DNA of 64,000 nucleotides from Nocardia tenerifensis NBRC 101015 (GCF_000308715.1 NZ_BAGH01000613.1:18189-82188); one strand, 5' to 3'. Counted from the stretch's first letter, positions 50,073 through 59,292 are shown. The notes: generated by a model not told the origin, from the sequence alone. Program-made: numbers and translations.

Positions 50073-50867
50073 ATGACTACTACGGCGGGTTCCGTGTTCG
50101 ACAGCGACACGGCCAGCGAACGCGTCGGCGAGCACGAGTTCGCGCTGACGCTGTCGGACCGGTGGACCACCCTCATCGGCAGCTTGAACGGCGGGTTTCT
50201 GCTGGCCGGTTGCCTGCAGGCGCTGCGGCGCGAGGTGCCGCACCCCGATCTGCTGTCCGCGTCCGCGCATTTCCTGCGCCCCGGTACGCCCGGCCCCGCC
50301 CGGATCAGCACCGAGGTGGCCCGGACCGGGCGGCGCACCTCGACCGGGCAGGCGACGCTGGTGCGCGACGACCGCGAAATCGTGCGCGTGCTGGCCACTT
50401 TCGCCGATCTGGACGCCGCCGACGGACCGACGCTGGTCGGCGGCGAACCGCCCGTGCTGCCGCCGCCGGACCAGTGCGTCGACCCCTACCCGCGCGAACG
50501 GCCCACGATCTCCCAGCAGACCGACACGCGCATGGCGCAGGTGCCCGGCTTCTGGCGCGGGGACCCGACCCACACCACCACCGCCGAGTTCTGGCTGCGC
50601 CTTTCCGACGGGCGCGACGCCGACCCGATCGCCTTGGCGTTCCTCGTCGACGCCGCCGCGCCGGTCGTGTTCGACCTCGGCGTGGCGGGGTCCTCCACGA
50701 TCGAGCTGACCGTGCACATCCGCCACCGTCCCGCGCCCGGCTGGCTGGCCTGCCGCGTCTCCACCAACTACCTGATCGACGGGTTCCACGAGGAAGACTT
50801 CGAAATCTGGGACAGTACAGGGACTTTGGTGGCGCAGTCGCGGCAGCTGGCGATCGTGTCGACCTAG
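50073..50867 (+). CDS. Acyl-CoA thioesterase family protein (double hotdog)
   Basis: Protein of 264 residues with two hotdog folds as in TesB-like thioesterases: WTTLIGSLNGGFLLAGCLQAL, HPDLLSASAHFLRPG and ARTGRRTSTGQATLV in the first, AFLVDAAAPVVFDLG and DGFHEEDFEIWDSTGTLVAQSRQLA in the second. It hydrolyses acyl-CoA to free acid and CoA (family knowledge). It stands alone, tail-to-tail with the next gene. Confidence 0.88.
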   Translation: MTTTAGSVFDSDTASERVGEHEFALTLSDRWTTLIGSLNGGFLLAGCLQALRREVPHPDLLSASAHFLRPGTPGPARISTEVARTGRRTSTGQATLVRDDREIVRVLATFADLDAADGPTLVGGEPPVLPPPDQCVDPYPRERPTISQQTDTRMAQVPGFWRGDPTHTTTAEFWLRLSDGRDADPIALAFLVDAAAPVVFDLGVAGSSTIELTVHIRHRPAPGWLACRVSTNYLIDGFHEEDFEIWDSTGTLVAQSRQLAIVST

Positions 50868-50926
50868 GCCCAGCCACCGGATGGGACTTCGAGACAGGGC
50901 CTACGCCGGTTCCAGCCGAAGGCGTA

Positions 50927-51550
50927 TCAGGTCGGTGGCGCGATCTTGGTGATCGAGACGGCGCCGGGACGCGTTGTGACGGTGACGAATTGGCGGTAGG
51001 TGCGCACGGCGGCGTCGGGGCGCACCTCGGTGATGACCACGTCGAAGCGGCCGTCGGCCATGGGGGTGATCATCACGCAGTGCTGGGTGCCCGCGGGGAC
51101 GGTCCGGATGCCCGCGCCGATCACCTCGACCGCGGGCACGAGGGCTTCCGGCGTGGTCACCGCGCGCGCGTCGGCGCCCGAACGCGTCACGTAGTAGGCG
51201 TACTGGAACGCGAGAACGACGTCCGGGCCCGAGGCGGTCGACCCGGTTCCGTTGCCGCGCACCAACTGTTCGCTGCGGGTCGGCTGACAGGTCGGTCCGC
51301 CGCCGAGCACGGGATCGGTGTAGGCCGCGGACTGGCCCGGGGTGCTGGCCGAGGCCGTGTACACCATGACCACCGCCGCCGCGGCCATCGAACCGGCCAC
51401 CGCCACCGAGCCGACCACCCACGGCCTGCTCCTGCGCGGCGCGTGCCAGCGCTGTGTTCGCGGAATCATGCCCGGCCACAACGGAACCGCCGCCGTGTGC
51501 CGCCCGCGATGCGCGGCGGAACTCCCCCCGGAAACGTTGGTCGACGACAT
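50927..51550 (-). CDS. Hypothetical membrane-anchored secreted protein
   Basis: Protein of 207 residues: an Arg/His-rich cytoplasmic N-terminus, one span (about 48-66) and an exported domain (SGPDVVLAFQYAYYVTRSGADARAV, GTQHCVMITPMADGRFDVVITEV). Two cysteines could pair. The domain resembles a family of uncharacterised nocardial exported proteins with an NTF2-like look. ATG 51550 follows GGCGGAAC. Function unknown. Confidence 0.7.
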   Translation of the reverse strand: MSSTNVSGGSSAAHRGRHTAAVPLWPGMIPRTQRWHAPRRSRPWVVGSVAVAGSMAAAAVVMVYTASASTPGQSAAYTDPVLGGGPTCQPTRSEQLVRGNGTGSTASGPDVVLAFQYAYYVTRSGADARAVTTPEALVPAVEVIGAGIRTVPAGTQHCVMITPMADGRFDVVITEVRPDAAVRTYRQFVTVTTRPGAVSITKIAPPT

Positions 51551-51851
51551 GTTCCGCCGCACCCCCTTTACCGGTGCCAACTCAGCGCCGCGGAGCACCC
51601 CTCAATGCCGTTGCGCAGTAACAACATTGCACACCTTCGGCGGGTGTCGTGCAGGAATGAATCACAGACCGGACTGCCGGTTTTCCGCGCGTGCGAGCTA
51701 CTGTCCGGTAGGCGTGCGCCAGCTACCGCGCCGGAGGCCGCGTACGCTTCGCACAGCCCTCACTTTCGCACCCTGACCACCCGATCGCACCGCTACGCTG
51801 CCCACGGGGCGCAGGGTCGGCAATTATCGAGTAATCACTCGAGGAGGCGGT
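51551..51851. other. 301-bp intergenic region
   Basis: No gene seen. A perfect inverted repeat TCGAGT-AATC-ACTCGA at 51827-51842 lies just before the GAGGAGG ribosome-binding site of the next gene. It could be an operator or slow translation of that gene. Confidence 0.45.
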
Positions 51852-52322
51852 ATGCAGATCGCGGTATGCGGGCCGCGCGAGTGCGGCGACGTCGAGGCGG
51901 GGTGGGCGTGGGAGGTGGGTCGGCTGCTGGCCGAAGCCGGGGCGACCGTGCTGTGCGGAGGGGGCGGCGGCGTCATGGCCGCGGTGGCGGCGGGGGCGTC
52001 GGCCGCGGGCGGGCTCGTGATCGGGGTGCGGCCCGACAGTGATCGCGGTGCGGTGTGCGCCGGATTGTCCGCGGTGGTGTTCACCGATATGGGCGAGGCG
52101 CGCAACGCGATTCTGATCGCCTCGGCCGACGCGGTGATCGTCGTCGGTGGGTCGTGGGGAACGCTGTCGGAACTGGCGTTGGCGCGGCGGCGGGGCGTAC
52201 CGGTGATCTCGCTGGGCGGATGGCGGGTACTCGATGCCGACGGAAATCCAGTCGGGGGAACAACACTCGCTGCCGATCCGGCCGAGGCGGTCGCTCTCGC
52301 GGTTCGCGAGGCTGCCACCTGA
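51852..52322 (+). CDS. SLOG-fold protein, TIGR00725/LOG-like
   Basis: Rossmann-type protein of 156 residues. It has VLCGGGGGVMAAVAAGASAAGG and VIVVGGSWGTLSELALA, the PGGxGTxxE-like motif of LOG/TIGR00725 proteins with a Ser and Trp change. LOG enzymes release cytokinin-type bases; this short branch is of unknown activity and may bind nucleotides. GAGGAGG is directly upstream. Confidence 0.85.
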   Translation: MQIAVCGPRECGDVEAGWAWEVGRLLAEAGATVLCGGGGGVMAAVAAGASAAGGLVIGVRPDSDRGAVCAGLSAVVFTDMGEARNAILIASADAVIVVGGSWGTLSELALARRRGVPVISLGGWRVLDADGNPVGGTTLAADPAEAVALAVREAAT

Positions 52323-52950
52323 GCGGTCACCCGCGCTCAGCACAACTGTTAATTGATCTGCGACATATGCGGGCGTCACGATGCGGGCACCGCCGGTTGC
52401 GTCGAGCCGAGTAGGCCGATCCACCGCCGTGCCGGGCGCGCAGATCCATCCGCGCGCCGTCCTCGGGCATGGTCGCGCCCTCGGCTCTTCCGTCCAGCGC
52501 GAGCAGCAAGTGCGCGACGGACTGCAGCAGCACGGCGTCGCGCACACGCTCGACATCGATGCCGTCCTCGACGCACGGCGGCAACGGCGGTGGCAACGGC
52601 AGCAACAGCGGGCACCGGCAACCGAGGCAACCGAGGCAACCGAGGCAACCGAGGCAACCGAGGCAACGATCATCTCGCGCGCGACGCGGTATCGGTTGTC
52701 ATCGTCCGTGTTCGGCCGATCCGTCTTTGCGACGGCCGACCACGCGGGTGAACGTGATATGCGGGGCTGAGGTGTCGACTGCAAGCCTTGCGACGGCCGA
52801 CGAGGCATCCGCGCCGACGGCCTCAACCGCAAGCCCCCTTGACCACGGACGCTCGCCGGTTGCTCCCCGAACTCGAATCTCCCCCATCTCGAACGGTTTC
52901 GATTGCGGGCTCCTCCGGACCCCTTGCCCGCCAAAACTTTCCGATCACGC
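52323..52950. other. Region with 9-bp tandem repeats and possible gene remnant
   Basis: No intact gene is supported. On the minus strand, 52440-52590 contains a protein-like stretch (DVERVRDAVLLQSVAHLLLA) with high third-position GC that is not joined to a sensible start or end in its own frame. A 9-bp tandem repeat at 52617-52667 lies at its upstream edge. It may be a decayed gene or chance. Confidence 0.35.
52617..52667. repeat. 9-bp tandem repeat GGCAACCGA, 5.7 copies
   Basis: Five perfect copies of GGCAACCGA and a partial sixth lie in tandem. The length is a multiple of three, so all frames repeat. Copy number may differ between strains. Confidence 0.85.
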
Positions 52951-52953
52951 AAT

Positions 52954-52979
52954 CTTGCGCGCCACGCAAGTTTGATTAC
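52954..52979. promoter_or_regulatory. Operator-like dyad and -10 of the TetR-hydrolase fusion
   Basis: CTTGCG (52954-52959) and CGCAAG (52965-52970) form a perfect inverted repeat with a 5-bp centre, a typical TetR site. GATTAC (52974-52979) is a -10 candidate 11 bp before ATG 52990. Confidence 0.55.
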
Positions 52980-52989
52980 GGTGACATTC

Positions 52990-54411
52990 ATGGCATTCGT
53001 ACTCGGACTGCGCGAACGCAAAAAGCTTGCGACACGGGAGGCGCTGGCGTTCGCGGCGCTGCGCTTGGCGGTCGAGCGTGGCGTGGACGAGGTGCTGGTC
53101 GAGGACATCGCCGCGGCGGCGGGGGTGTCGCCGCGCACGTTCAACAACTACTTCGCCAGCAAGTACGAGGCCATCTGCTCGGTGGCGGTCGATCGGGCTC
53201 GCCGGATCGCCGACAACCTGCGGGCACGGCCGGACAGCGAAACCCTGTGGCCCGCGGTAATTCACGCCGCACTCGACGAGTTCCGCGACGCCGAGCTGCC
53301 CGACCCCGCGTGGACGGCCGGCGTGCGGCTGATCACCGGCGTGCCCGCGCTGCAGGGCGAATATCACAGGGCACAGGCCGTCATGCAGGCGGCGCTCGCC
53401 GACGCCATCGCCGGACGCACCGGCCGCGACCTGGCGACCGACATGTTCCCGCGCATCATGGCGGGGGCCGTCGCGGCGGCGCTGCAGGTCGCCCTCGATC
53501 GATGGGTGGACGCCGACCCGCCCGTCTCCGTGCTGCCGGTGATCCGAGAGGCATTGCGGCAGCTGACCTTTCTCCCAGGAGTGTTTCCCATGGACGTCCC
53601 GACCCAGCACACCCTCGCCGTCCCCGGCGCCGGCCTCTACTACGAGATCCGCGGCAACGGCCCGCTGCTGCTGTTGATCACCGGCGGCAACGGCGACGCC
53701 GGCGCGTTCGACGGGCTCGCCGAGCGCCTCGCCGACCGCTACACCGTCGTCGCCTACGATCGGCGCGGCTTCACCCGTAGCCCGCTCGACGGAGCACCGC
53801 ACGATCGCATCGTCACCGACGGCGCCGACGCCGCGGCCCTGATCACCCATCTCGGCGACGAGCCCGCCTACGTGCTCGGCAGCAGCTCCGGCGCGATCGT
53901 CGCGCTCGAATTGCTCGGCGCACACCCCGAATTGGTGCGCACGGCCGTCGCGCACGAACCGCCGATGGCCACGCTGCTGCCCGACGCCGCGACCTGGCTG
54001 GAGTTCTTCGACGGCATCTACCGCACGAGCCGGACCGAGGGCAACTTGGCCGCCATGGCCGCCTTCACCGCGAAGATCGGGATGCGACGGCCCGACCGGC
54101 AGAACATCGAGCTGCCGCCCGAGAGCGCGCCGATGATCGCGCGCATCCAGCAGAACCTCGAATTCTGGATGGAACACGAACTGCGCCAATACCCCCGCTA
54201 CACACCGGACATCGAGGCGCTACGGCGCTGCGCCGACAAGCTCGTGCTCGCCATCGGACACGACTCCAAAGACACCTTCCCCGCCCAGCCCAACACCGTG
54301 CTCGCCGAACACCTCGGCCTCGAGGTCGTCGAATTCCCCGGTGATCACGTCGGTTACGTCACCGAGGCCGACACGTTCGCGGCGCAACTGGACCAACTGC
54401 TGCGCGCGTAA
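52990..54411 (+). CDS. TetR regulator fused in frame to an alpha/beta hydrolase
   Basis: One uninterrupted frame of 473 residues. Residues 1-200 form a TetR regulator (VEDIAAAAGVSPRTFNNYFASKYEAI). Residues 201-473 form a complete alpha/beta hydrolase with YEIRGNGPLLLLITGGNGD, AYDRRGFTRSP, nucleophile elbow GSSSGA and a catalytic histidine in PGDHVGYV. No stop separates them. At the joint is AGGAG, 8 bp before an in-frame ATG (53590), so the hydrolase may also be made alone. The dyad at 52954 suggests autoregulation. Confidence 0.85.
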   Translation: MAFVLGLRERKKLATREALAFAALRLAVERGVDEVLVEDIAAAAGVSPRTFNNYFASKYEAICSVAVDRARRIADNLRARPDSETLWPAVIHAALDEFRDAELPDPAWTAGVRLITGVPALQGEYHRAQAVMQAALADAIAGRTGRDLATDMFPRIMAGAVAAALQVALDRWVDADPPVSVLPVIREALRQLTFLPGVFPMDVPTQHTLAVPGAGLYYEIRGNGPLLLLITGGNGDAGAFDGLAERLADRYTVVAYDRRGFTRSPLDGAPHDRIVTDGADAAALITHLGDEPAYVLGSSSGAIVALELLGAHPELVRTAVAHEPPMATLLPDAATWLEFFDGIYRTSRTEGNLAAMAAFTAKIGMRRPDRQNIELPPESAPMIARIQQNLEFWMEHELRQYPRYTPDIEALRRCADKLVLAIGHDSKDTFPAQPNTVLAEHLGLEVVEFPGDHVGYVTEADTFAAQLDQLLRA

Positions 54412-54533
54412 CGGAGGCTCGCACAGGGCGTGCGCGGTGCGGAAAACCTCAGTACGACCGGTGGGGTAACGGCACGTCGATCGGGTGGTTGCCGCTACTG
54501 TCCGCCGCCCCGATCGTCCATAGCGTCGAAAAC

Positions 54534-55196
54534 ATGGATATGGCAATGGATTCGACCGGCGGCGACCTCTCGGGAATCGCGGGCTGGGCGGTCGATGTAA
54601 TGGAGCGGCTCGGCGGACTCGGCGCGGGCATCGCCATCGGGTTGGAGAATCTCTTTCCGCCGCTGCCCAGCGAGGTGATCCTGCCGCTGGCGGGATTCAC
54701 CGCGAGCCGGGGTAGATTCGGCCTGCTCGAGGTGCTGTTCTGGACGACTCTGGGCTCGGTGATCGGGGCGCTGGCGCTGTATGGACTGGGGGCCGCCTTC
54801 GGACGGGAGCGGCTGCGCCTCATCGTGGATCGGATGCCGCTGGTTCGGGTGTCCGACCTCGACCGAGCCGAGGCGTGGTTCGCCCGCCACGGCACGAAGG
54901 CGGTGTTCTTCGGCCGGATGGTCCCGCTGTTTCGCAGCTTGATCTCGGTGCCCGCGGGGGTCGAGCGGATGAATCTGGTGCGCTTCACCGCCCTGACCAC
55001 AGCGGGCAGCCTGCTGTGGAACTCGATTTTCGTGCTCGCCGGATACTTCCTGGGCGAGAACTGGCCGGTGGTCGAGACCTATGCCGGAGTGTTGCAGAAG
55101 GTAGTGATCCTCGCGGTCGTGGTCGGCGGCGTGTGGTTCCTGGTGAGCCGCGTGCGGACGCTGCGCGCTCAGCGGCGCGCGACAATCAGGAAATGA
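54534..55196 (+). CDS. DedA family membrane protein
   Basis: Membrane protein of 220 residues with five to six spans. It has the DedA/VTT signatures LENLFPPLPSEVILPLAGF and FGRMVPLFRSLISVPAGVERM. DedA proteins flip or transport lipids. TAGCGT ends 7 bp before ATG 54534, suggesting a leaderless transcript. Its stop overlaps the histidine kinase ATG, so membrane-lipid function and the two-component system are linked. Confidence 0.92.
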   Translation: MDMAMDSTGGDLSGIAGWAVDVMERLGGLGAGIAIGLENLFPPLPSEVILPLAGFTASRGRFGLLEVLFWTTLGSVIGALALYGLGAAFGRERLRLIVDRMPLVRVSDLDRAEAWFARHGTKAVFFGRMVPLFRSLISVPAGVERMNLVRFTALTTAGSLLWNSIFVLAGYFLGENWPVVETYAGVLQKVVILAVVVGGVWFLVSRVRTLRAQRRATIRK

Positions 55197-56326
55197 AAGG
55201 TTCACCCGACACCGGCGCGCGGCGCGTGCGCCAGGCCGCGTTCGTCCTCGGCGGCCTGGCGCTCGGGGTCGCGACCGTGCCGATCGATCTCGTCACGGTA
55301 CTGGGCAGCGCGGTGTCGGCACGGTCCGCGCGCGCCGCGATCACGGTGGAGCGGCGCCGGCTGGCCCTGTTCGGTGTGCAGTTGCGCGGTACGCCGGATG
55401 GCCACCGCGCGGTCGGCTATCTGGTGACCCGCGCCTTGCTCGGAATGCTGACCGGTCTGATCGGGCTGCTGCTCGGTGCGGGCATCGTGATCGCGGTCAG
55501 CTTGGTGATCGGCGCGGCGACCGGCGCGGCCGTGCCGATCTTCGACGCGAACGAGCCGGGACAGGTGACCTGGATGACCGTCGCGGTCCTCGTGCTGCCC
55601 GGCGTGGCCTTGTTCTACCTGGCTGTGCAGGGACTGGCCGGGATGGTCGGCACCGAGACCCGCGTGTGGAACGCGTTCGCGCGCCCCAGTTCCGGTGCGC
55701 TGGCGCAGCGGGTGGACCAGCTCACCGCGACGCGCGCCGACATCATCGACGCCATCGATGAGGAACGCCGCCGCATCGAACGCGATCTGCACGATGGTGT
55801 ACAGCAGCGCGTCATCGCGCTGTCGATCCTGCTGGCTCGCGGCGAACGCGAATCCGACCGGCAGCGACAGGCCGACCTGCGGCGGCGCGCGCTCGCCGAG
55901 ACCCGGCACATTCTCGCCGATCTTCGCGAGGTGTCGTGGAAGATCTACCCCGCCATGCTGGCCCGGGACGGCCTGCGCAGTGCCCTGGAGGCACTGGCTG
56001 ATCGGACGCCGCTGCCGACCGTCCTCGACTATCGACTCGCGCGGCGCCCGCCCCGCCCGGTGGAATCGGCGTGCTACTTCACCGCGAGCGAGGCGATCAC
56101 CAACGCGATCAAGCACGCGGGGGCCCGGCGTATCGACCTCACCGTCGCCGGGGCCGACTCGCTGCTGATCATGACCGTGCGCGACGATGGATGCGGTGGC
56201 GCCGATCCGGCCGGTCTCGGACTCGCCGGAATCGCATCGCGTATCACCGCGCTCGACGGGGTCGTCGCCATCGACAGTCCCCCGGGTGGACCGACGACCA
56301 TCCGAGTGGAGGTGCCGTGCGCATAA
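55193..56326 (+). CDS. NarL-type sensor histidine kinase
   Basis: Kinase of 377 residues with four N-terminal membrane spans (about 15-45 and 80-150), then a HisKA_3 dimerisation domain with the phospho-acceptor histidine in ERDLHDGVQQR, and an ATPase domain (NAIKHAGARRIDL, DDGCGGADPAGLGLAGI). Overlaps the DedA gene (ATGA) and the response regulator by 10 bp. Signal unknown, probably envelope-related (inference). Confidence 0.93.
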   Translation: MKGSPDTGARRVRQAAFVLGGLALGVATVPIDLVTVLGSAVSARSARAAITVERRRLALFGVQLRGTPDGHRAVGYLVTRALLGMLTGLIGLLLGAGIVIAVSLVIGAATGAAVPIFDANEPGQVTWMTVAVLVLPGVALFYLAVQGLAGMVGTETRVWNAFARPSSGALAQRVDQLTATRADIIDAIDEERRRIERDLHDGVQQRVIALSILLARGERESDRQRQADLRRRALAETRHILADLREVSWKIYPAMLARDGLRSALEALADRTPLPTVLDYRLARRPPRPVESACYFTASEAITNAIKHAGARRIDLTVAGADSLLIMTVRDDGCGGADPAGLGLAGIASRITALDGVVAIDSPPGGPTTIRVEVPCA

Positions 56327-56970
56327 CCCTGGCCGAGGACTCGGCACTGTTGCGGGAGAGCATGGCCCAGCTGCTCATCGCCGAAGGCCATGAGATCGTC
56401 GACTCCGTGGGTACGGCGACGGAACTGCTTGCCGCTGTGACGGTTCGGCCGCCCGAGCTCGTCATCGCCGATGTGCGGATGCCGCCGGACCACGTGGACG
56501 AGGGCATCCGCGCGGCCCTGGAGATCCGGGAACGCTGGCCTGCGATCGGCGTGCTGGTGCTGTCGCAGTACGTCGAGCGCCGATACGCCACCGAATTCCT
56601 CACCGGCACAGGTGGTATCGGGTACCTGCTGAAGGATCGGGTGTCGGCGATAGACACCTTTCTCGACGCGATCGACCGGGTCGGCTCCGGCGGAACGGCA
56701 TTCGATCCCGAGGTCGTGCGTCAGTTGCTCCTGCACAGTCGCGCCGACTCGCCGCTGAGCAGACTCACCGAACGCGAGCGCGACGTCCTGACCCGAATGG
56801 CCTTGGGGCACAGCAACGCCGCCATCTGCGCCGAGCTGTTCATCACCCGGAGCGCGGTCGAGAAACACATCAACGCGATCTTCACCAAGCTCGACCTGCG
56901 GGCCGACACCGCGCACAATCGGCGGGTGCTCGCCATTCTGGAGTATCTGCGCACGGACGCCGCCGACTGA
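56317..56970 (+). CDS. NarL/LuxR-type response regulator
   Basis: Response regulator of 217 residues. The receiver domain has AEDSALLRE and the phospho-acceptor aspartate in LVIADVRMP; the C-terminal LuxR helix-turn-helix has LTERERDVLTRMALGHSNAAICAELFITRSAVEKHI. GGAGG lies 4 bp before GTG 56317, inside the kinase gene. Partner of the upstream kinase. Confidence 0.94.
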   Translation: MRITLAEDSALLRESMAQLLIAEGHEIVDSVGTATELLAAVTVRPPELVIADVRMPPDHVDEGIRAALEIRERWPAIGVLVLSQYVERRYATEFLTGTGGIGYLLKDRVSAIDTFLDAIDRVGSGGTAFDPEVVRQLLLHSRADSPLSRLTERERDVLTRMALGHSNAAICAELFITRSAVEKHINAIFTKLDLRADTAHNRRVLAILEYLRTDAAD

Positions 56971-57133
56971 ACCGCGTTCGGTGCTGCCGTGAACACCCGA
57001 TCGGGACCGATTCGTGGCGACCGCGCGGCTCACCCGCATCGGTCAGCGGCCGCCGTTCGATGACCGCCCGCGACATCCGGTTCCGCGTCAGCGCGGCAAC
57101 GGAGTTCGCGACCGCGCTGACAGCAGTTGCGGG

Positions 57134-59221
57134 TTACTCCTGGGCGTCGGCGCGGGAAAGGTTCCAGCTGTACCAGGTGTCGGGGTCGAGGTGGGCGCGG
57201 ACGCGGTCGCGGACTTGGGTGCGGAGGGGTTCGGGGAGGCGGTCGGTGGCCGGGAGGACGTCGGTGGAGAGGGTGGCCACGTAATCGGTGTCGAAAATCT
57301 TGCCGTCCCGCATGCGGTCGATGTTCTGGTCGGCGATGAGGCGTTCCGGATTCAGCAGGGCCAGGGCGACCAGGGTGGTCATGGCGGTGCCGAGCATGGC
57401 GCGCGGCAGCCAGATCCGGCGCAGGGTGAGCACGGCGGCGATCACCAGCAGGTAGACCAGGCCGAGCCAGAGTTCACAGACCTCGACCAGCAGACGCAGC
57501 ACGGTGAAGCCGTAGGCCTGCTGGTAGGTCCACATGCGGCCGAGCGCGGAGGCGACGATGATCATCGTCAACCCGCTCACCGCGCACAGCAGCACGCGCA
57601 GCCACAGTCGATCGGCCGCCGAATCCGTTGCGGCCCAACGCAGGACGATCAGGATCACCGCGAGGGTCAAGATGGTGACCACCGACAACTGCCAGAATCC
57701 GCTGCGGGCGTACTCGGCGTAGGTGAGACCCGCCGTGCGCTGCACATAGTCGTCGCCGCCGAACAGCGCCACGAACTGCGCCCCGACGAACACCGCGAAC
57801 AGCACGGTCAGCGCGCCGACCGGCAGCGCCCACTCCCACCGGCGCAACGACCGGCCCTGCACTCCCCCGGTCGACTCCGTCGCGGGCGGCGGCGGGCCGG
57901 CCAGCAGGTACATCGCGCCGACCGCCGCGAGCCCGGCCACGATGAACACCACGATCCACCGGAACGTCACGTCGCCTTCGATGGTGGGCGTCACGGATTC
58001 GAGAAGTTTCGCGAACGTCGCGTCCGCGCCGCCGAGCAGCGGGACGAACACCGCGAGCAATACGACGGTGACCAGCACCGACAGCGCGATACCCCGCTCC
58101 CGCTGCGATCGACCGCCGCGCAGACGTCCGGCGCCCGCGTAGACCCACGGGATACCCGCGAAAGCCGCGAAGGGCCAAGCGATTACGTCGAACAAGAAGC
58201 CGTTGGCCGACCGTCGGCCCACCGCGGCCAAGGAGCCGGCCAGGCAGGCGGCGAGTACACACAGGGTGAACAGCCAGCCCGCGGCGCGGAAGGTGCCGAC
58301 CGCGAACAGGGCGAGCATGATGCCGGTCCACCAGATGCGGGCCCCTTTTTCGCGGAGGTTCGCCGGGATTGCCGCAAGCGCATCGGGCTGTGGTTCTGCC
58401 TCGGCAGAACTCTTCGGCGGTTCGGTTTCGGCAGAACTCTTGGTTTCGCTGTCGGAGTGGGCGTTCGACCCCGAATCCTCCCCTCCGGGATTCGGGGTCG
58501 CCGCCTCCGCGTCCGCCGCCGGTGAGGTCGTCACCGACGTGGGTTCCGACGCGTCCGTGGAAGAGGTTGGTGAGGTCGTCGCCGATGCGGGGTCCGACGC
58601 GTCTGTGGCAGACGTCGGAGTCGCGGCGGGCGCGGCCGATACGGCGCCGGGCGAAGATTCGGGCTCGTCGACCGCGGACAAATCGTCAGCCGGGGCTGCG
58701 CCAGATGCGGGCGGTCGATCGCCCGGCGTGTCAGGCTTCGCGAGATCGTCCTCGCTCGCATCCGGCAGTACTCCCGTTCGCGAGATCCCTTTGCGGGCAT
58801 TGCGATCGACGAGGAAGACCGCGCCGACGGCGACGGAACCGGTGAGCAGCCAGCCGATTCCAGGACGATCCAGCGGGAGCGCGGCCGCGGCGGCGACTCC
58901 CGTGAGGCAGGCGGCCGGAAGTGTGCCGGGTGGGCAAGGGACTCTGCGCCACCGCGGCATCGGTGGTGTCAGGTGCATCGGCTGGTATTGCTTCGGAGGT
59001 GGGCCCGGACTGACGGCTCGCTCGCTGTCCGGCAGTGTCGCTGTCGCAGAGGTCGCACCGCTGCCCATGGCAGCGATCGCCGCAACGCCCGTCGCGGGTT
59101 CGGGACTCGCGCCGCCTGCCGCAAGTCGGGAATCTGCACCAACTCCAACAGAGTCGGTCGACCCCTCGGATCTGCTCGGTTCCGGTCCATTCGATTCCGA
59201 CGATGTAGGCATTTCGGGCAT
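57134..59221 (-). CDS. DUF4153/DUF4173-type multi-span membrane protein
   Basis: Protein of 695 residues. The N-terminus (1-80) is Ser/Pro/Thr-rich, two membrane spans follow, then a low-complexity Ser/Thr/Ala/Glu stretch (about 150-290) and about ten to eleven spans. The C-terminal WYSWNLSRA matches the DUF4153/DUF4173 family end. Function unknown; it lies 71 bp downstream of the histidine kinase gene in the same direction, so it may be the regulated or sensed partner. Confidence 0.83.
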   Translation of the reverse strand: MPEMPTSSESNGPEPSRSEGSTDSVGVGADSRLAAGGASPEPATGVAAIAAMGSGATSATATLPDSERAVSPGPPPKQYQPMHLTPPMPRWRRVPCPPGTLPAACLTGVAAAAALPLDRPGIGWLLTGSVAVGAVFLVDRNARKGISRTGVLPDASEDDLAKPDTPGDRPPASGAAPADDLSAVDEPESSPGAVSAAPAATPTSATDASDPASATTSPTSSTDASEPTSVTTSPAADAEAATPNPGGEDSGSNAHSDSETKSSAETEPPKSSAEAEPQPDALAAIPANLREKGARIWWTGIMLALFAVGTFRAAGWLFTLCVLAACLAGSLAAVGRRSANGFLFDVIAWPFAAFAGIPWVYAGAGRLRGGRSQRERGIALSVLVTVVLLAVFVPLLGGADATFAKLLESVTPTIEGDVTFRWIVVFIVAGLAAVGAMYLLAGPPPPATESTGGVQGRSLRRWEWALPVGALTVLFAVFVGAQFVALFGGDDYVQRTAGLTYAEYARSGFWQLSVVTILTLAVILIVLRWAATDSAADRLWLRVLLCAVSGLTMIIVASALGRMWTYQQAYGFTVLRLLVEVCELWLGLVYLLVIAAVLTLRRIWLPRAMLGTAMTTLVALALLNPERLIADQNIDRMRDGKIFDTDYVATLSTDVLPATDRLPEPLRTQVRDRVRAHLDPDTWYSWNLSRADAQE

Positions 59222-59292
59222 TCGTAACTCTCCTGAAGGTGTGCAAGGTCGCCCCTGGACCTCGATGCGGTCGGGGACGCCGGTGTGATGGG

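Noticed and set aside
52617..52667. CRISPR or VNTR-coded surface protein
   Set aside because: The 9-bp units have no spacers, and no supported frame carries them in an intact gene.
51723..53147. A 474-residue minus-strand frame across the SLOG and TetR-fusion genes
   Set aside because: Composition is Arg/Ser/Pro/Cys-rich and it is antisense to two well-supported genes.
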